A stretch of DNA of 64,000 nucleotides from Accumulibacter sp. (GCA_017302455.1 JAFLDO010000001.1:1-64000), one strand, 5' to 3'; shown: positions 44,579 through 54,740, numbered from the stretch's first letter. Notes: generated by a model not told the origin, from the sequence alone. Translations and numbers: made by a program.

Positions 44579-45562
44579 ATGGGAAAACTGCTGTTGGCGC
44601 CAATGGAAGGTCTCGTCGACGACGTCCTGCGTGACGTGCTGACGCGTGTCGGCACCTACGATCTGGCGGTGAGCGAGTTCGTCCGCGTGTCGGGCAACCT
44701 CCTGCCGCCGCGAGCCTTCCGCCGCATTTGTCCGGAACTCGCGAGAGGTTGCCGTACCGCCGCGGGGACGCCGGTGGCGGTCCAGCTTCTCGGTAGCGAC
44801 CCGGGGTGTCTGGCCGAGAACGCGGCGCAGTTGGCCGAATTGTCGCCGGCCGGCATCGACCTCAACTTCGGTTGTCCGGCACCGACGGTGAATCGTCATG
44901 GTGGCGGGGCCCGACTCCTTGCCGATCCCGAGCAGTTGTTCCGCATCGTGGCGGCGGTGCGGCGCGCGGTGCCGGCCGGGATCCCGTTTACGGCCAAGAT
45001 GCGCCTGGGGGTGAGCGACACGGCACGCACGCTTGATTGTGCACGGGCGCTTGCCGCGGGGGGCATTGACTCGCTGGTGGTGCACGCGCGCACCCGCGCC
45101 GAGGGTTATCGTCCACCCGCCCACTGGGAATGGGTCGCCCGTATCGGCGAGGTGGTGCAGCGGCCGGTGACGGCGAATGGCGAGGTGTGGACCACCGCCG
45201 ATCATGCCCGCTGCTGTCTGGTCAGCGGCAGTGATGACGTGATGATCGGCCGAGGTGCGGTCGCCGATCCATTTCTGGTCAGGCATATCCGTTCCCGGGT
45301 AGCCGGCGAGACGATCGCAGCGGATCGCTCGGCTGACTGGCGGCAACTGCAGCCCTTGCTCGCGTCGTACTGGCAGCAGGTATGCCGCAAGGTTTCGGCC
45401 CGCCAGGCGCCGGGCCGACTCAAGCTCTGGTTGAGCGCGCTGCGGCGGAATTTCGCCGAAGCCGACGCGCTGTTCCTGGGAGTTCGCACGCTGAGCGATG
45501 TCGGCGACGTCACTCGTGTGCTCGAGCGCCATGGCGTCGCCGATCATTCCGCCAGTGGCTGA
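44579..45562 (+). CDS. dusC: tRNA-dihydrouridine synthase C
   Basis: 327 residues from an ATG preceded by GGTGGAG. KLLLAPMEGLVDDVLRDVL is the flavin-binding start; NFGCPAPTVNRHGGGA holds the catalytic cysteine; VHARTRAEGY and MIGRGAVADPFLV complete the TIM-barrel FMN site. EGLVDDVLRD fits the DusC branch (uridine 16) better than DusA or DusB. It reduces uridines in tRNA with NADPH. It is upstream of a TrmB-like methyltransferase. Confidence 0.93.
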   Translation: MGKLLLAPMEGLVDDVLRDVLTRVGTYDLAVSEFVRVSGNLLPPRAFRRICPELARGCRTAAGTPVAVQLLGSDPGCLAENAAQLAELSPAGIDLNFGCPAPTVNRHGGGARLLADPEQLFRIVAAVRRAVPAGIPFTAKMRLGVSDTARTLDCARALAAGGIDSLVVHARTRAEGYRPPAHWEWVARIGEVVQRPVTANGEVWTTADHARCCLVSGSDDVMIGRGAVADPFLVRHIRSRVAGETIAADRSADWRQLQPLLASYWQQVCRKVSARQAPGRLKLWLSALRRNFAEADALFLGVRTLSDVGDVTRVLERHGVADHSASG

Positions 45563-45614
45563 GCGGCGGCAGACGCCGGGAAACTCGCGCGTCCCCACGA
45601 GCGCGCAGACCACC

Positions 45615-46244
45615 ATGCACGAACACCTGCCGATCCTGCTCGCACGCCATACGCATTCGCCCTTCCGCAAGCCTTACGCAGACCACAACCGGGTCGCGTT
45701 TGCCGACAGCTTCGAGCGCTTCCTGCGCAATGCCCCGGGTTCGCCACTGATTCTCGATTCGTGCTGCGGAGGAGGGGAGAGCAGTGTCCATCTGGCCAGG
45801 CAGTTCCCGTCCCACTACGTGATCGGCGTAGACCAGTCGGCAGTCCGTCTGGCTCGCCAGCAGCGCGACGCTTGCGGGTGGCCGCCGAATCTCGATCTGG
45901 TGCGTGCCGATGTCGTCGATTACTGGCGCCTGCTGCACGACAGCGGTGTCCGGCTGGCTCGTCATTACCTGCTCTACCCCAACCCGTGGCCGAAGATCGG
46001 GCACCTTGGCCGGCGCTGGCACGGTCATCCGGTGTTTCCCACCCTGCTCGGGCTGGCCGGCGTGCTCGAGTGTCGAAGCAACTGGCCGCTCTACGTGGAG
46101 GAACTCTGCTTCGCTGTGCAACGATTGACTCGACGGCCGGTTGCCTGCGAGCCCTACTGTCCTGCGGCCGCCATGACTCCCTTCGAGCGCAAGTACCTGG
46201 CCTCCGGCCACCGCCTGTTTCGCACCGTCATCGATCTGGGTTGA
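45615..46244 (+). CDS. TrmB-like SAM-dependent methyltransferase
   Basis: 209 residues from ATG 45615; ATGs at 45498 and 45531 extend it but overlap dusC and have no better ribosome binding site. The class I methyltransferase core is visible: LILDSCCGGGESSVHLA (motif I), VIGVDQSAVRLARQQ, then HYLLYPNPWPKIGHLGRRWHGHPVFP, which matches the tRNA (guanine-N7) methyltransferase signature. It probably modifies tRNA; the N-terminal region differs from classical TrmB, so the target base is uncertain. Following dusC, it suggests a tRNA-modification pair. Confidence 0.8.
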   Translation: MHEHLPILLARHTHSPFRKPYADHNRVAFADSFERFLRNAPGSPLILDSCCGGGESSVHLARQFPSHYVIGVDQSAVRLARQQRDACGWPPNLDLVRADVVDYWRLLHDSGVRLARHYLLYPNPWPKIGHLGRRWHGHPVFPTLLGLAGVLECRSNWPLYVEELCFAVQRLTRRPVACEPYCPAAAMTPFERKYLASGHRLFRTVIDLG

Positions 46245-46349
46245 TTGCGGCGGCGGCTCCGCCGCACAGGCTGTCGCGAGTTGCCGCAGGCATGCCGCCG
46301 CCGCGCCAGGCGGCGGGCGGCGGGCGGCCGACGAGCCCACGGCACACTG

Positions 46350-46378
46350 TTCACATCGACTCTTGTGTCTTATATAAT
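46350..46378 (+). promoter_or_regulatory. Sigma70 promoter of acnB
   Basis: TTCACA, 17 bases, and a perfect TATAAT, located 146 bases upstream of the acnB GTG. The long leader between it and the start could hold post-transcriptional control, but no structure is obvious. Confidence 0.8.
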
Positions 46379-46510
46379 ACACACAGGCAGGCCGAGCAGA
46401 GGAAGTCCGCACTACCCGAGTCGAGATCGCCGGCAGCGGGGATCTCTTGTCTCAGCGACGCTTCTGGCCTTGCAGTACAATTGTGTTTTTGCCGCTGTAC
46501 AACCTTTGAG

Positions 46511-46526
46511 AAAGGACGTCGCCGTG
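46511..46526 (+). promoter_or_regulatory. Ribosome binding site and GTG start of acnB
   Basis: AAAGGA at 46511-46516 is 7 bases from a GTG whose translation (VLESYRAHV) matches the AcnB N-terminus. The frame stays open far upstream, so this decides the start. Confidence 0.8.
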
Positions 46527-49130
46527 CTGGAATCCTATCGTGCCCATGTCGCCGAGCGCGCTGCGCTTGGTATTCCGCCTCTGCCGCTGACGGCGAGGCA
46601 GACCGAGGAACTCGTCGGCCTGCTGAAGAACCCGCCGCAGGGTGAAGAAGAGAATCTGGTCGAGCTGATCACCTATCGTGTTCCGGCCGGAGTCGACGAC
46701 GCGGCCAAGGTCAAGGCCGAGTTTCTCGCGCGGGTGGCCAAGGGCGAAGAGGCCTGCGCGCTTGTCACCAAGGAGAAAGCGACCGAATTGCTCGGCACGA
46801 TGCTCGGTGGCTACAACGTCAAGCCGCTGATCGACCTGCTCACCGGCCCGACCGGGGCGATCGCTGCCGCAGGGCTGAAGAAAACGCTGCTCGTCTTCGA
46901 CTTCTTCCACGATGTCAAGGAACTTGCCGACAAGGGCAACGCCAACGCCAAGTCGGTGCTGCAGAGCTGGGCCGACGGTGAGTGGTTTACGTCGCGTCCG
47001 CAAGTCCCTGCGTCGCAGAAGCTGACCGTTTTCAAGGTCACCGGCGAAACCAACACCGACGACCTGTCGCCGGCACCGGACGCCTGGTCGCGTCCCGACA
47101 TCCCGCTGCACGCCCTGGCGATGCTCAAGAACGCGCGGCCGGGAATTGACCCCGACAAGCCGGGCGAGCGCGGGCCGATCAAGCAGCTCGAGGAACTCGC
47201 CAGGAAGGGCAACCTGATCGCCTACGTCGGCGACGTCGTCGGCACCGGCTCGTCGCGCAAGTCGGCGACCAACTCGGTCCTCTGGTTTACCGGCGAAGAC
47301 ATTCCCTTTGTCCCGAACAAGCGTTTCGGCGGCGTCTGCCTGGGCTCGAAGATCGCGCCGATCTTCTTCAATACCATGGAAGACGCCGGCGCGTTGCCGG
47401 TGGAGATCGATTGCGGCCAGATGGACATGGGCGACGAGATCGAACTGAAGATCGATACCGCCACTTCGAAGGTGACCGCGCTCAAGAACGGCGCCGTGAT
47501 CGCGGAATCGCAATTGAAGACGCCGGTGATCCTTGATGAAGTGCGCGCCGGCGGTCGCATTCCGCTGATCATCGGCCGCGGTCTGACGACCCGGGCACGC
47601 GAGGCGCTTGGGCTGCCGGTGTCGACGCTGTTCTGCCTGCCGCAGAACCCCGCCGACCCGGGCAAGGGTTATTCGCTGGGGCAGAAGATGGTCGGCCGCG
47701 CCTGCGGTCTGCCGGAAGGCAAGGGCATCCTGCCCGGTACCTATTGCGAACCACGCATGACCACTGTCGGCTCGCAGGACACGACCGGTCCGATGACCCG
47801 CGACGAGTTGAAGGATCTCGCCTGCCTCGGTTTCTCGGCCGACATGGTGATGCAGTCGTTCTGCCATACCGCCGCCTATCCGAAGCTGGTCGACGTCAAG
47901 ATGCACCGCGAGCTGCCGAGCTTCATCAGCACGCGTGGCGGCGTCGCCCTGCGTCCGGGTGACGGCGTCATTCACTCGTGGCTCAACCGCCTGTTGCTGC
48001 CGGACACCGTCGGCACCGGCGGCGACTCGCACACCCGGTTCCCGATCGGCATCTCGTTCCCGGCCGGGTCCGGCCTCGTTGCCTTTGCCGCCGCCACCGG
48101 CGTCATGCCGCTCGACATGCCGGAATCGGTGCTGGTGCGCTTCAAGGGTTCGCTCGCCGAAGCCGGCAAGCGCGGCGTCACGCTGCGCGACCTGGTCAAC
48201 GCGATTCCCTACTACGCGATCAAGGCCGGCCTGCTGACCGTCGAGAAGAAAGGCAAGAAGAACATCTTTTCCGGTCGTATCCTCGAAATCGAGGGGCTGC
48301 CCGATCTCAAGGTCGAACAGGCTTTCGAGCTCTCCGACGCCGCGGCCGAGCGTTCGGCTGCCGCCTGCGCGGTGGCCTTGAACAAGGAACCGATCATCGA
48401 GTACATGCGCTCGAACATCACGCTGATGAAGTGGATGATCGCCAACGGCTACGCCGACGCGCGTACTCTCGGCCGCCGCATCAAGGCCATGGAAGCGTGG
48501 ATCGCCAAGCCTGATTTGCTGAAGGCCGACGCGGATGCCGAGTACGCTGCGGTGATCGAAATCGACCTCGCCGAAGTGACCGAGCCGCTGGTCGCCTGCC
48601 CGAACGATCCGGATGATGTCAAGCTCCTGTCCACGGTCGCCGGCGAGAAGATCGACGAAGTCTTCATCGGCTCGTGCATGACCAACATCGGCCACTTCCG
48701 CGCCGCCGGCAAGGTCCTCGAAGGCAAGACCGACATCCCGACGCGCCTGTGGATCGCCCCGCCGACCAAGATGGACGCGATGATCCTCAATGAGGAAGGC
48801 TACTACGCGATCCTCGGCAAGTCCGGCGCGCGCATGGAAATGCCCGGTTGCTCGCTGTGCATGGGCAACCAGGCGCAGATCCGCAAGGGCAGCACCGCGA
48901 TGTCGACCTCGACGCGCAACTTCCCGAACCGTCTCGGAATCGACACCCGCGTCTACCTCGGCTCGGCCGAACTCGCCGCCGTCTGCGCCTTGATGGGCAG
49001 GATCCCGACGCCGGCCGAGTATCTCGACCAGGTGCAGGCGGTCAACGCCAAGGCCGCCGACGTCTATCGCTACATGAACTTCGACCAGATCAAGGAGTTC
49101 AGCGACGTGGCGGATACGGTAACCGTCTAG
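46524..49130 (+). CDS. acnB: Aconitate hydratase B
   Basis: 868 residues, the size of AcnB. The HEAT-like domain 5 at the N-terminus is followed by the swivelling domain and the catalytic domains. The iron-sulfur ligands are in [12 protein letters not shown] and [30 protein letters not shown] is the substrate region. It interconverts citrate and isocitrate in the TCA and methylcitrate cycles. A GTG start is supported by AAAGGA. It is monocistronic: a strong promoter lies upstream and a strong terminator downstream. Confidence 0.98.
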   Translation: MLESYRAHVAERAALGIPPLPLTARQTEELVGLLKNPPQGEEENLVELITYRVPAGVDDAAKVKAEFLARVAKGEEACALVTKEKATELLGTMLGGYNVKPLIDLLTGPTGAIAAAGLKKTLLVFDFFHDVKELADKGNANAKSVLQSWADGEWFTSRPQVPASQKLTVFKVTGETNTDDLSPAPDAWSRPDIPLHALAMLKNARPGIDPDKPGERGPIKQLEELARKGNLIAYVGDVVGTGSSRKSATNSVLWFTGEDIPFVPNKRFGGVCLGSKIAPIFFNTMEDAGALPVEIDCGQMDMGDEIELKIDTATSKVTALKNGAVIAESQLKTPVILDEVRAGGRIPLIIGRGLTTRAREALGLPVSTLFCLPQNPADPGKGYSLGQKMVGRACGLPEGKGILPGTYCEPRMTTVGSQDTTGPMTRDELKDLACLGFSADMVMQSFCHTAAYPKLVDVKMHRELPSFISTRGGVALRPGDGVIHSWLNRLLLPDTVGTGGDSHTRFPIGISFPAGSGLVAFAAATGVMPLDMPESVLVRFKGSLAEAGKRGVTLRDLVNAIPYYAIKAGLLTVEKKGKKNIFSGRILEIEGLPDLKVEQAFELSDAAAERSAAACAVALNKEPIIEYMRSNITLMKWMIANGYADARTLGRRIKAMEAWIAKPDLLKADADAEYAAVIEIDLAEVTEPLVACPNDPDDVKLLSTVAGEKIDEVFIGSCMTNIGHFRAAGKVLEGKTDIPTRLWIAPPTKMDAMILNEEGYYAILGKSGARMEMPGCSLCMGNQAQIRKGSTAMSTSTRNFPNRLGIDTRVYLGSAELAAVCALMGRIPTPAEYLDQVQAVNAKAADVYRYMNFDQIKEFSDVADTVTV

Positions 49131-49153
49131 ACCGTCGCGCAGCACGCAACTCT

Positions 49154-49194
49154 AACGCCCCCGGGGAGTCTCTTTCCCGGGGGCGTTTGTTTTG
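49154..49194 (+). terminator. Intrinsic terminator of acnB
   Basis: A 12-bp perfect stem with an 8-bp CG-only core (CGCCCCCGGG, 49156-49165; arms 49154-49165 and 49176-49187) and a 10-base loop, followed by TTTGTTTT. It begins 23 bases after the acnB stop. Confidence 0.9.
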
Positions 49195-49306
49195 GCGAAG
49201 CAGTCGCTGTGCACGCGCTTGGCGATGTGGCGTACAGCGTCGGCCAAAATCGTTGCCCGATCGTTTGACTATCTACTACTCATCAGCATCAGGAGAACCG
49301 ACCACC

Positions 49307-50965
49307 ATGCAAGCGCGACGACCCTTCCAGCAAGCCACCGCCCTCGGCACCTGCCTGGCGCTCCTCATGCCCCTAGCCGTCTCGGCCGCAGCGCCCGAAC
49401 AGGTAGCCGGACGCATCGCCCTGGTGATCGGCAATGGCGCTTATGCCAAGGCGCCACTGGTGAATCCGGCCGGCGATGCGCGCGCGGTGGCGGACCGCCT
49501 GCGCGAAGCCGGCTTTCGCGTGACCCTGAAAGTCGACGCCCCGCGGCGCGAACTGCAGGACGCGATTCGCGGCTTCGGCGACGCGCTTGCCCGCGACAAC
49601 AAGGCGGTCGGTGTCTTCTACTACGCGGGCCATGGCGTGCAGCTCAACTGGCGCAACTTCATGCTGCCGGTGGATGCGCGCATCCAGCGCCCGGCGGATA
49701 TTGCCGCGCAAGGCGTCGACGTCGGCCTGCTGCTCGAGAGCCTGGCTCGGGCGCGCAACCCGCTCAATCTGGTGATTCTCGACGCCTGCCGCAACAACCC
49801 CTTCGGGCGCGACTTTCGCACCGACGAGCGCGGGCTGTCGCAACTCGACGCGCCACCCGGGACGCTGCTCGCCTACGCCACGGCGCCCGGCAACACCGCC
49901 GATGACGGCGAGGGCGAGCACGGGCTGTACACCGACAACCTGCTGAAGGAGATGAAGGTGCCGGGTGCGCCGGTCGAAGACGTTTTCAAACGCGTCCGGC
50001 TGGCGGTCAGGCGTGCGTCCGAAGGCGCGCAGATCCCCTGGGAGAGCACCTCTCTGGAAGGCGACTTTGCTTTCGTCGGCGGCAGCGGACGTGACCTGAG
50101 CCGCGAGCAGAAGGAGTTCGAAACCGATCTTGCAGCCTGGAGCACGTTGCGTGAAGCCAGCACGCCCGAGCCGCTCGAGGCTTTCATCCGGCAGCGGCCG
50201 AGCGGCAAGTTTGCCGAGCTCGCCCAGCATCGGCTCGATGTGGTCCTCCGCCAGCGTGGTGAAAAGCCTGTCCAGGCGGCAGCCCCGCCACCTCTTGGGC
50301 CCGAGATGTGCGTATCGGGTGCAGCTACCGGCAAGGCCGCTTCCTACAGCGGCCAGGGACTTGCCTTCCGCCCCGGCGAGCGCTACAGCTATCGTACCGT
50401 CGATCTGGTCAAGCAGACCGAGACCGCACGCAGTACCGATACCGTTCTCGGGATCGTCGGCGACGAGGTGCAGTACAACGACGGCAGCAAGGTGACCGAC
50501 CTTTTCGGCAACAACGTGCGGGCTCCCGACGGCACGCGCTGGACGCCGTATCAGTTCTTCATCAACGACTATGCGCTCGGCAAACGCTGGCCGGCACAGT
50601 TCATCGTCACCCAGCCGGACGGTTCGAAGGCCAACGTGCGCTTCGAGTTGCGGGTCGCCGCTCGCGAGCGCATCACGCTGCCAGCCGGAACCTTCGACAG
50701 CTACCGCATCGAAGCGCGTGGTGTCGTCCTCGCCAGCGGCGCCCAGCTCGAGCGCACCGCCTGGGTGGCGCCGGAACGAATGCGCGGCTTTCTGGCCATG
50801 GAGAATCTGGTTCGCAAGGACGGCGCGGTGGTCAGCGGCGAGAGGATCGAGCTGATCGAGTACGCCGCCGGGGCGCCGGTGGCGACCTCGCCCACCGCGC
50901 CCACCGCGCCAGTGGCATCCGAAAAGAACAAGGAGCAGAGCGGCTGGCGACCGTCCTTTTACTGA
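49307..50965 (+). CDS. Exported caspase-like (C14) protein
   Basis: 552 residues, start ATG preceded by AGGAGA. A signal peptide (about 1-28) is followed by a caspase domain: RIALVIGNGAYAKAPL, YYAGHGVQ (His 109), and VILDACRNNPF (Cys 161). The catalytic pair is intact. After a linker (about 265-350), a beta-rich C-terminal domain (355-520, with RPGERYSYRTVDLV) has no family I recognise. Bacterial caspase-like proteins cleave after basic or other residues; a periplasmic one may act in envelope stress or surface processing. The start of the lipoprotein hydrolase is 36 bases downstream. Confidence 0.87.
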   Translation: MQARRPFQQATALGTCLALLMPLAVSAAAPEQVAGRIALVIGNGAYAKAPLVNPAGDARAVADRLREAGFRVTLKVDAPRRELQDAIRGFGDALARDNKAVGVFYYAGHGVQLNWRNFMLPVDARIQRPADIAAQGVDVGLLLESLARARNPLNLVILDACRNNPFGRDFRTDERGLSQLDAPPGTLLAYATAPGNTADDGEGEHGLYTDNLLKEMKVPGAPVEDVFKRVRLAVRRASEGAQIPWESTSLEGDFAFVGGSGRDLSREQKEFETDLAAWSTLREASTPEPLEAFIRQRPSGKFAELAQHRLDVVLRQRGEKPVQAAAPPPLGPEMCVSGAATGKAASYSGQGLAFRPGERYSYRTVDLVKQTETARSTDTVLGIVGDEVQYNDGSKVTDLFGNNVRAPDGTRWTPYQFFINDYALGKRWPAQFIVTQPDGSKANVRFELRVAARERITLPAGTFDSYRIEARGVVLASGAQLERTAWVAPERMRGFLAMENLVRKDGAVVSGERIELIEYAAGAPVATSPTAPTAPVASEKNKEQSGWRPSFY

Positions 50966-51000
50966 CAGGGAAGTCACATGACGTCGAAGGGCATGGCCCG

Positions 51001-52050
51001 GTGAACTCGGGCGACGATCACGCCGATCCGCGTGCGCTACGCCGGCGCACACGCCTCGCGGCCCTGACGACGCTCGCCTGCAGCATCCTGCTGGCGGCAG
51101 CGTGCACGTTCAACGCACGTGTCGATTCGCCGCCAGTAGCCGGCCAGGGCATCGTCCAGGGCATGGCCCAGGTCGACCATGGCACGGTCCACGACGCGGA
51201 CTGGTTCGATCCGGTACGGCGGCGCGCCGTCCCGGTTCGCCTCTACTGGCCGCAGGGCGTCGCTGCCGATGCGCGGGTGCCCCTGGTCGTCTTCTCGCAC
51301 GGTCTCGGCGGTTCACGCCGAGGCTACAGCTACCTGGGTGCGCATTTCGCCGCCAACGGTATCGCCAGCCTGCATCTGCAGCATGTGGGCAGTGACCGCT
51401 CGCTGTGGGGCGGCAGTCCGTTCGGCCTAGTCGAGCGCCTGCAGGGCGCTGCACAGGACAGCGAGGCGATCGCACGGGTACACGATCTGCACTTCGCGCT
51501 CGACCACCTGCTGGCGGGTCCGCGCGGCGAGCAGATCGACCGCAGCCGCATCGTCGCTGCCGGCCATTCCTACGGAGCCAACACGGCGCTGCTGGCGGCC
51601 GGTGCGCGCGTCGAGCGCGAGGGTCGGTGGCTCGACTATCGCGACGCGCGCATCAGCGCCGCGATCGTCATCAGCGCGCCGCCGTTCTACGGCGAGAGCG
51701 ACCCGGCAAAGGTGCTGAGCCACGTGAGCATACCCACGCTGCACATCACGGCCACCGAGGACGTGATCCGCGTTCCCGGCTACTACTCGCCGGCCGCCGA
51801 CCGGCTTGCGGTTTTCGAAGCGACCGGGAGTGCGCGCAAGACACTGGCGGTCTTCGACGGCGGCTCGCACAGCATGTTCACCGACCGCGCCGGCACCGGT
51901 GGCGCCAACCTGAACCCACAAGTGAAGCGGGCTACCCAGGATCTCTCGGTGGCGTTCCTCAAAATGCTCTTCGAGGGCCACAGCGACACTCTGGCCAGTT
52001 GGCCCCTGCGGCATCCGGGAATCGTCGCTCGCTTCAACGTTGCCGGCTAG
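51001..52050 (+). CDS. Lipoprotein alpha/beta-hydrolase
   Basis: 349 residues from GTG 51001; ATGs just upstream are in a different frame. A signal peptide ends in a lipobox (LLAAAC), so the mature protein should be anchored to the outer or inner membrane. The hydrolase core has VVFSHGLGGSRRGYSYLG, AGHSYGANTALL (Ser nucleophile), HITATEDVIRVPG and FDGGSHSMFTDR (His). The architecture resembles dienelactone or PAF-acetylhydrolase-type enzymes. Substrate unknown. It sits 36 bases after the caspase-like gene and probably shares its transcript. Confidence 0.85.
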   Translation: MNSGDDHADPRALRRRTRLAALTTLACSILLAAACTFNARVDSPPVAGQGIVQGMAQVDHGTVHDADWFDPVRRRAVPVRLYWPQGVAADARVPLVVFSHGLGGSRRGYSYLGAHFAANGIASLHLQHVGSDRSLWGGSPFGLVERLQGAAQDSEAIARVHDLHFALDHLLAGPRGEQIDRSRIVAAGHSYGANTALLAAGARVEREGRWLDYRDARISAAIVISAPPFYGESDPAKVLSHVSIPTLHITATEDVIRVPGYYSPAADRLAVFEATGSARKTLAVFDGGSHSMFTDRAGTGGANLNPQVKRATQDLSVAFLKMLFEGHSDTLASWPLRHPGIVARFNVAG

Positions 52051-52069
52051 GAGGGCGACTACCCGCCGG

Positions 52070-52240
52070 CTATCGTGGAGCGCCATAGGTGCGGGATCTG
52101 CGGCGCCAGCAGGCAGGTTTTTCCAGCATCGACACATCGACACGCCGCTTGCCGAAAATCTCCTGAGCCAGAGCCCAGCGATGGCGCTCCTCGAGACAAA
52201 CGACGGCAATTTGTTCAAACCACTTCTGGATACGATTCAT
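52070..52240 (-). CDS. Small hypothetical protein (56 residues)
   Basis: The ATG at 52240 has GAGGAG 9 bases upstream, a good ribosome binding site. The sequence starts MNRIQKWFEQIAVVCLEERH and is mainly helical at the N-terminus, basic near the end (CWRRRSRTY). No family is recognised. It is convergent with the lipoprotein hydrolase and divergent from the GNAT gene. An open frame that continues upstream lacks a better start. Confidence 0.5.
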   Translation of the reverse strand: MNRIQKWFEQIAVVCLEERHRWALAQEIFGKRRVDVSMLEKPACWRRRSRTYGAPR

Positions 52241-52605
52241 GGTCAGCGACTCCTCGGCAGGAATGAATTGATCGCAACTCACTGCGACCGGAGACAGCTT
52301 AGCATGAAGCTGTACGAATGTACAGCAATAGGCTGTCGGGCCGCGCGGGCCGTGCCGACCATCGTGCGACTCCGACGGTTTGCCGCCCCCCGGCGGCGAT
52401 CGTGCGGCAAGCGACAGCCGTGTGCCCATGGCGTCGCAGCCTGTGGGCGATGGCCCTTGTTTGTTGGGAGGGGCGGCGAGATACTCGCGATCTGCCCGGA
52501 GGTCGCCCCGAACATGCCATGCCTGTCCACTATCCGCCAGCCCGCGACCCGCGGCCGCAGCCGCGCCCATTCGCTCGTTCGCCGCGCTCCCGAGGCCCGA
52601 CCCTG
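52241..52605. other. Mostly gene-free divergent region
   Basis: Apart from the ribosome binding site of the 56-residue gene, nothing is recognisable. The GNAT frame is open through part of it (ATG at 52519), but that stretch is rich in Pro/Arg and does not look like the family. Confidence 0.4.
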
Positions 52606-53133
52606 ATGGCCGCCTATCCGCAGGGCCTGGTTCGCACGCGCGACCTGTCCGACGGCAGGAGGGTGACCATCCGTCCCATCCGTCCCGGGGACGTCGAGAT
52701 CGTGCAGGATTTCGTGCGCCACCTTTCGCAAGAGTCGCGCTATTCGCGTTTCATGTCGCAACTGAACGAGTTGTCGGCGAGCAAGCTGAAGTACTTCACC
52801 GACATCGACTACGATCGCCATCTGGCGCTGATTGCCGTTGCCGCCGCGGGCGCCGAGGAGATCGAAGTCGGCGTCGCACGCTATGTGGGCTTACCGCAGC
52901 CCGAACGCTGCGAGTTCGCGATCGCGGTCGACGATGCCTGGCAAGGTTCCGGCGTTGCCGGGATATTGATGACGACGCTGATGGATGCCGCCCGCGAACG
53001 CGGCTTCCAGAGCATGAACGGTACGGTGCTGGCGACCAACCATCGTATGCTCTGCTTCGTGCGGCGGCTCGGTTTCACGTTGCGCGGCGATGCTGAGGAT
53101 CCGGGCACGGTCGCGGTCGAACGACAGCTCTGA
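52606..53133 (+). CDS. GNAT-family N-acetyltransferase
   Basis: 175 residues from ATG 52606. RRVTIRPIRPGDVEIVQDFVRHLS and RFMSQLNELS open the domain; DDAWQGSGVAGILMTTLMDAA is the acetyl-CoA loop (QGSGVAG); NGTVLATNHRMLCFVRRLGF ends it. This pattern resembles the acetyltransferase part of Pat/acetyl-CoA synthetase regulators, which acetylate protein lysines, but the N-terminal ligase domain is absent. Substrate unknown. An alternative start at 52519 would add 29 unconserved residues. Confidence 0.85.
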   Translation: MAAYPQGLVRTRDLSDGRRVTIRPIRPGDVEIVQDFVRHLSQESRYSRFMSQLNELSASKLKYFTDIDYDRHLALIAVAAAGAEEIEVGVARYVGLPQPERCEFAIAVDDAWQGSGVAGILMTTLMDAARERGFQSMNGTVLATNHRMLCFVRRLGFTLRGDAEDPGTVAVERQL

Positions 53134-53219
53134 CTACGGCCGGCCCGCTCGTGCCGGATGCGCCGGCCGCGGGGTCGGCGGCGCAGCCGCTGCGGCACGC
53201 CGCTCGGGCGGGCTCGCCG

Positions 53220-54674
53220 TCAGGCAGTGTAGCTGCCGGCAGTGGCGCCGCCGCCACTGTCGATCCAGTCGTGGTGGAAGAAGGTACCGCGCGGCTGGTC
53301 GGTACGTTCGAAACCGTGTGCGCCGAAGTAGTCGCGCATCGCCTGGATGACGTTGGCGGGCCCACGCGCGCAGCGGTAGCCATCGTAGAAAGCGAGCGCC
53401 GCCGACACGCCGGGGGCGGCGATCCCGTGCTCGGCGGCGAGCACCACCGCGCGCCGCCAACCGTCTTGGCAGCGGGCCAGCGTTTCCCGGAACCAGGGGT
53501 CGAGCAGCAGGCAGGCGAGGTCGGCGCAAGGCTCGTAGGCGTCGCGGATGCGGTCCAGGAAGGAACTGCGAATGATGCAGCCGGCGCGCCAGAGCAGCGC
53601 GACGCCGGCGAGATCGAGGTGCCAGCCATGGGCTTCGCTGGCGGCACGCATGAGCATGAAGCCCTGTGCGTAGCTCACCAGCTTGCTGGCCAGCAACGCG
53701 TCGTGCACGGCAGCCAGCAGCGCGGCGCGATCGACGCACGGCCGCACCGGCGGACCGGGCAGGATCGCCGCCGCACTGCGGCGCTCGTCGAGCAGGGCGG
53801 AGAGCTGGCGCGCGCAGACCGACTCGCTGATCAGCGTCAGCGGCACGCCGAGCTGCAGGGCACTCTCGCTGGTCCAGCGACCTGTGCCCTTCTGGCCCGC
53901 ACGGTCGAGGATGCGGTCGACCAGAGGCACGCCATCCGCCTCCTGCACGCGGAAGATTTCGCCGGCGATCTCGACCAGATAGCTGGCCAGGTCGTCGCGC
54001 TTCCACTGCGCGAAGACCTCCGCCAGTTCGGCAGGCTGGTAGCCGCCCAACTCCCGCAGCAAGTGACAGGCCTCGGCGATGAGTTGCATGTCGCCGTACT
54101 CGATGCCGTTGTGCACCATCTTGACGAAGTGGCCGGCGCCGCCGTCGCCGATCCAGTCGCAGCACGCTTCGCCCATCTCGCTGCGGGCGCTGATCGCGCG
54201 CAGGATCGGCCGCAGATGGGGCCACGCCGCGCGGTCGCCGCCGGGCATCAGGCTCGGGCCGTGGCGGGCACCTGCCTCGCCGCCGGAGATGCCCATGCCG
54301 ACGAAGCGGATGCCGCGCGCAGCGAGAGCCGTGCCGCGTCGCTCGCTGTCGGTGTAGTGCGAATTGCCGCCGTCGACGATGATGTCGCCGGTTTCCAGAT
54401 ACGGCAGCAGGCCGTCAATGCTCCGGTCGACCGCGTCGCCGGCCTTGACCAGCAGGAGGACGCACCGCGGCCGCTCGAGCAGCGCGGCCACTTCCGCAGG
54501 AAGGCGCGCGCCGACGATGGTCGTCCCCCTCGCCGGACCGGCCAGGAATCCGTCCAGGCCGTCGGCGTCACGCTCGTACGCCACCACATGGAAGCCTCTG
54601 TCGGCCAGGTTGAGGGCGAGGTTCCGACCCATGACGGCCAGCCCGAAGACCGCGATATCGGCAAGCGGCGGCAT
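53220..54674 (-). CDS. gnd: 6-phosphogluconate dehydrogenase, decarboxylating
   Basis: 484 residues, the long form; start at ATG 54674 (MPPLADIAVFGLAVMGRNLALNLADRG, the NADP-binding fold). Other motifs are IIVDGGNSHYTDSERR, GMGISGGEAGARHGPSLMPGG, MVHNGIEYGDMQLIAEA, and GTGRWTSESALQLGVP. It oxidises 6-phosphogluconate to ribulose-5-phosphate with NADP. It lies downstream of the DUF2914 gene on the same strand, 66 bases apart. No zwf or pgl nearby. Confidence 0.95.
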   Translation of the reverse strand: MPPLADIAVFGLAVMGRNLALNLADRGFHVVAYERDADGLDGFLAGPARGTTIVGARLPAEVAALLERPRCVLLLVKAGDAVDRSIDGLLPYLETGDIIVDGGNSHYTDSERRGTALAARGIRFVGMGISGGEAGARHGPSLMPGGDRAAWPHLRPILRAISARSEMGEACCDWIGDGGAGHFVKMVHNGIEYGDMQLIAEACHLLRELGGYQPAELAEVFAQWKRDDLASYLVEIAGEIFRVQEADGVPLVDRILDRAGQKGTGRWTSESALQLGVPLTLISESVCARQLSALLDERRSAAAILPGPPVRPCVDRAALLAAVHDALLASKLVSYAQGFMLMRAASEAHGWHLDLAGVALLWRAGCIIRSSFLDRIRDAYEPCADLACLLLDPWFRETLARCQDGWRRAVVLAAEHGIAAPGVSAALAFYDGYRCARGPANVIQAMRDYFGAHGFERTDQPRGTFFHHDWIDSGGGATAGSYTA

Positions 54675-54740
54675 GTCAGACGCCCGCCGGGACGCGCCGC
54701 GCGCCGCCACCGGAGCGCGCTGAGCAGCGGCGGCAGCGCA

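Noticed and set aside
46245..46270. GC-rich hairpin after the TrmB-like gene
   Set aside because: The loop would be only 2 bases and no T run follows, so it is not supported as a terminator.
46452..49145. Very long open frame (897 codons) antisense to acnB
   Set aside because: It is the mirror image of a certain gene in GC-rich DNA, has no family-like sequence, and is dominated by Arg/Gly/His/Asp typical of shadow frames.
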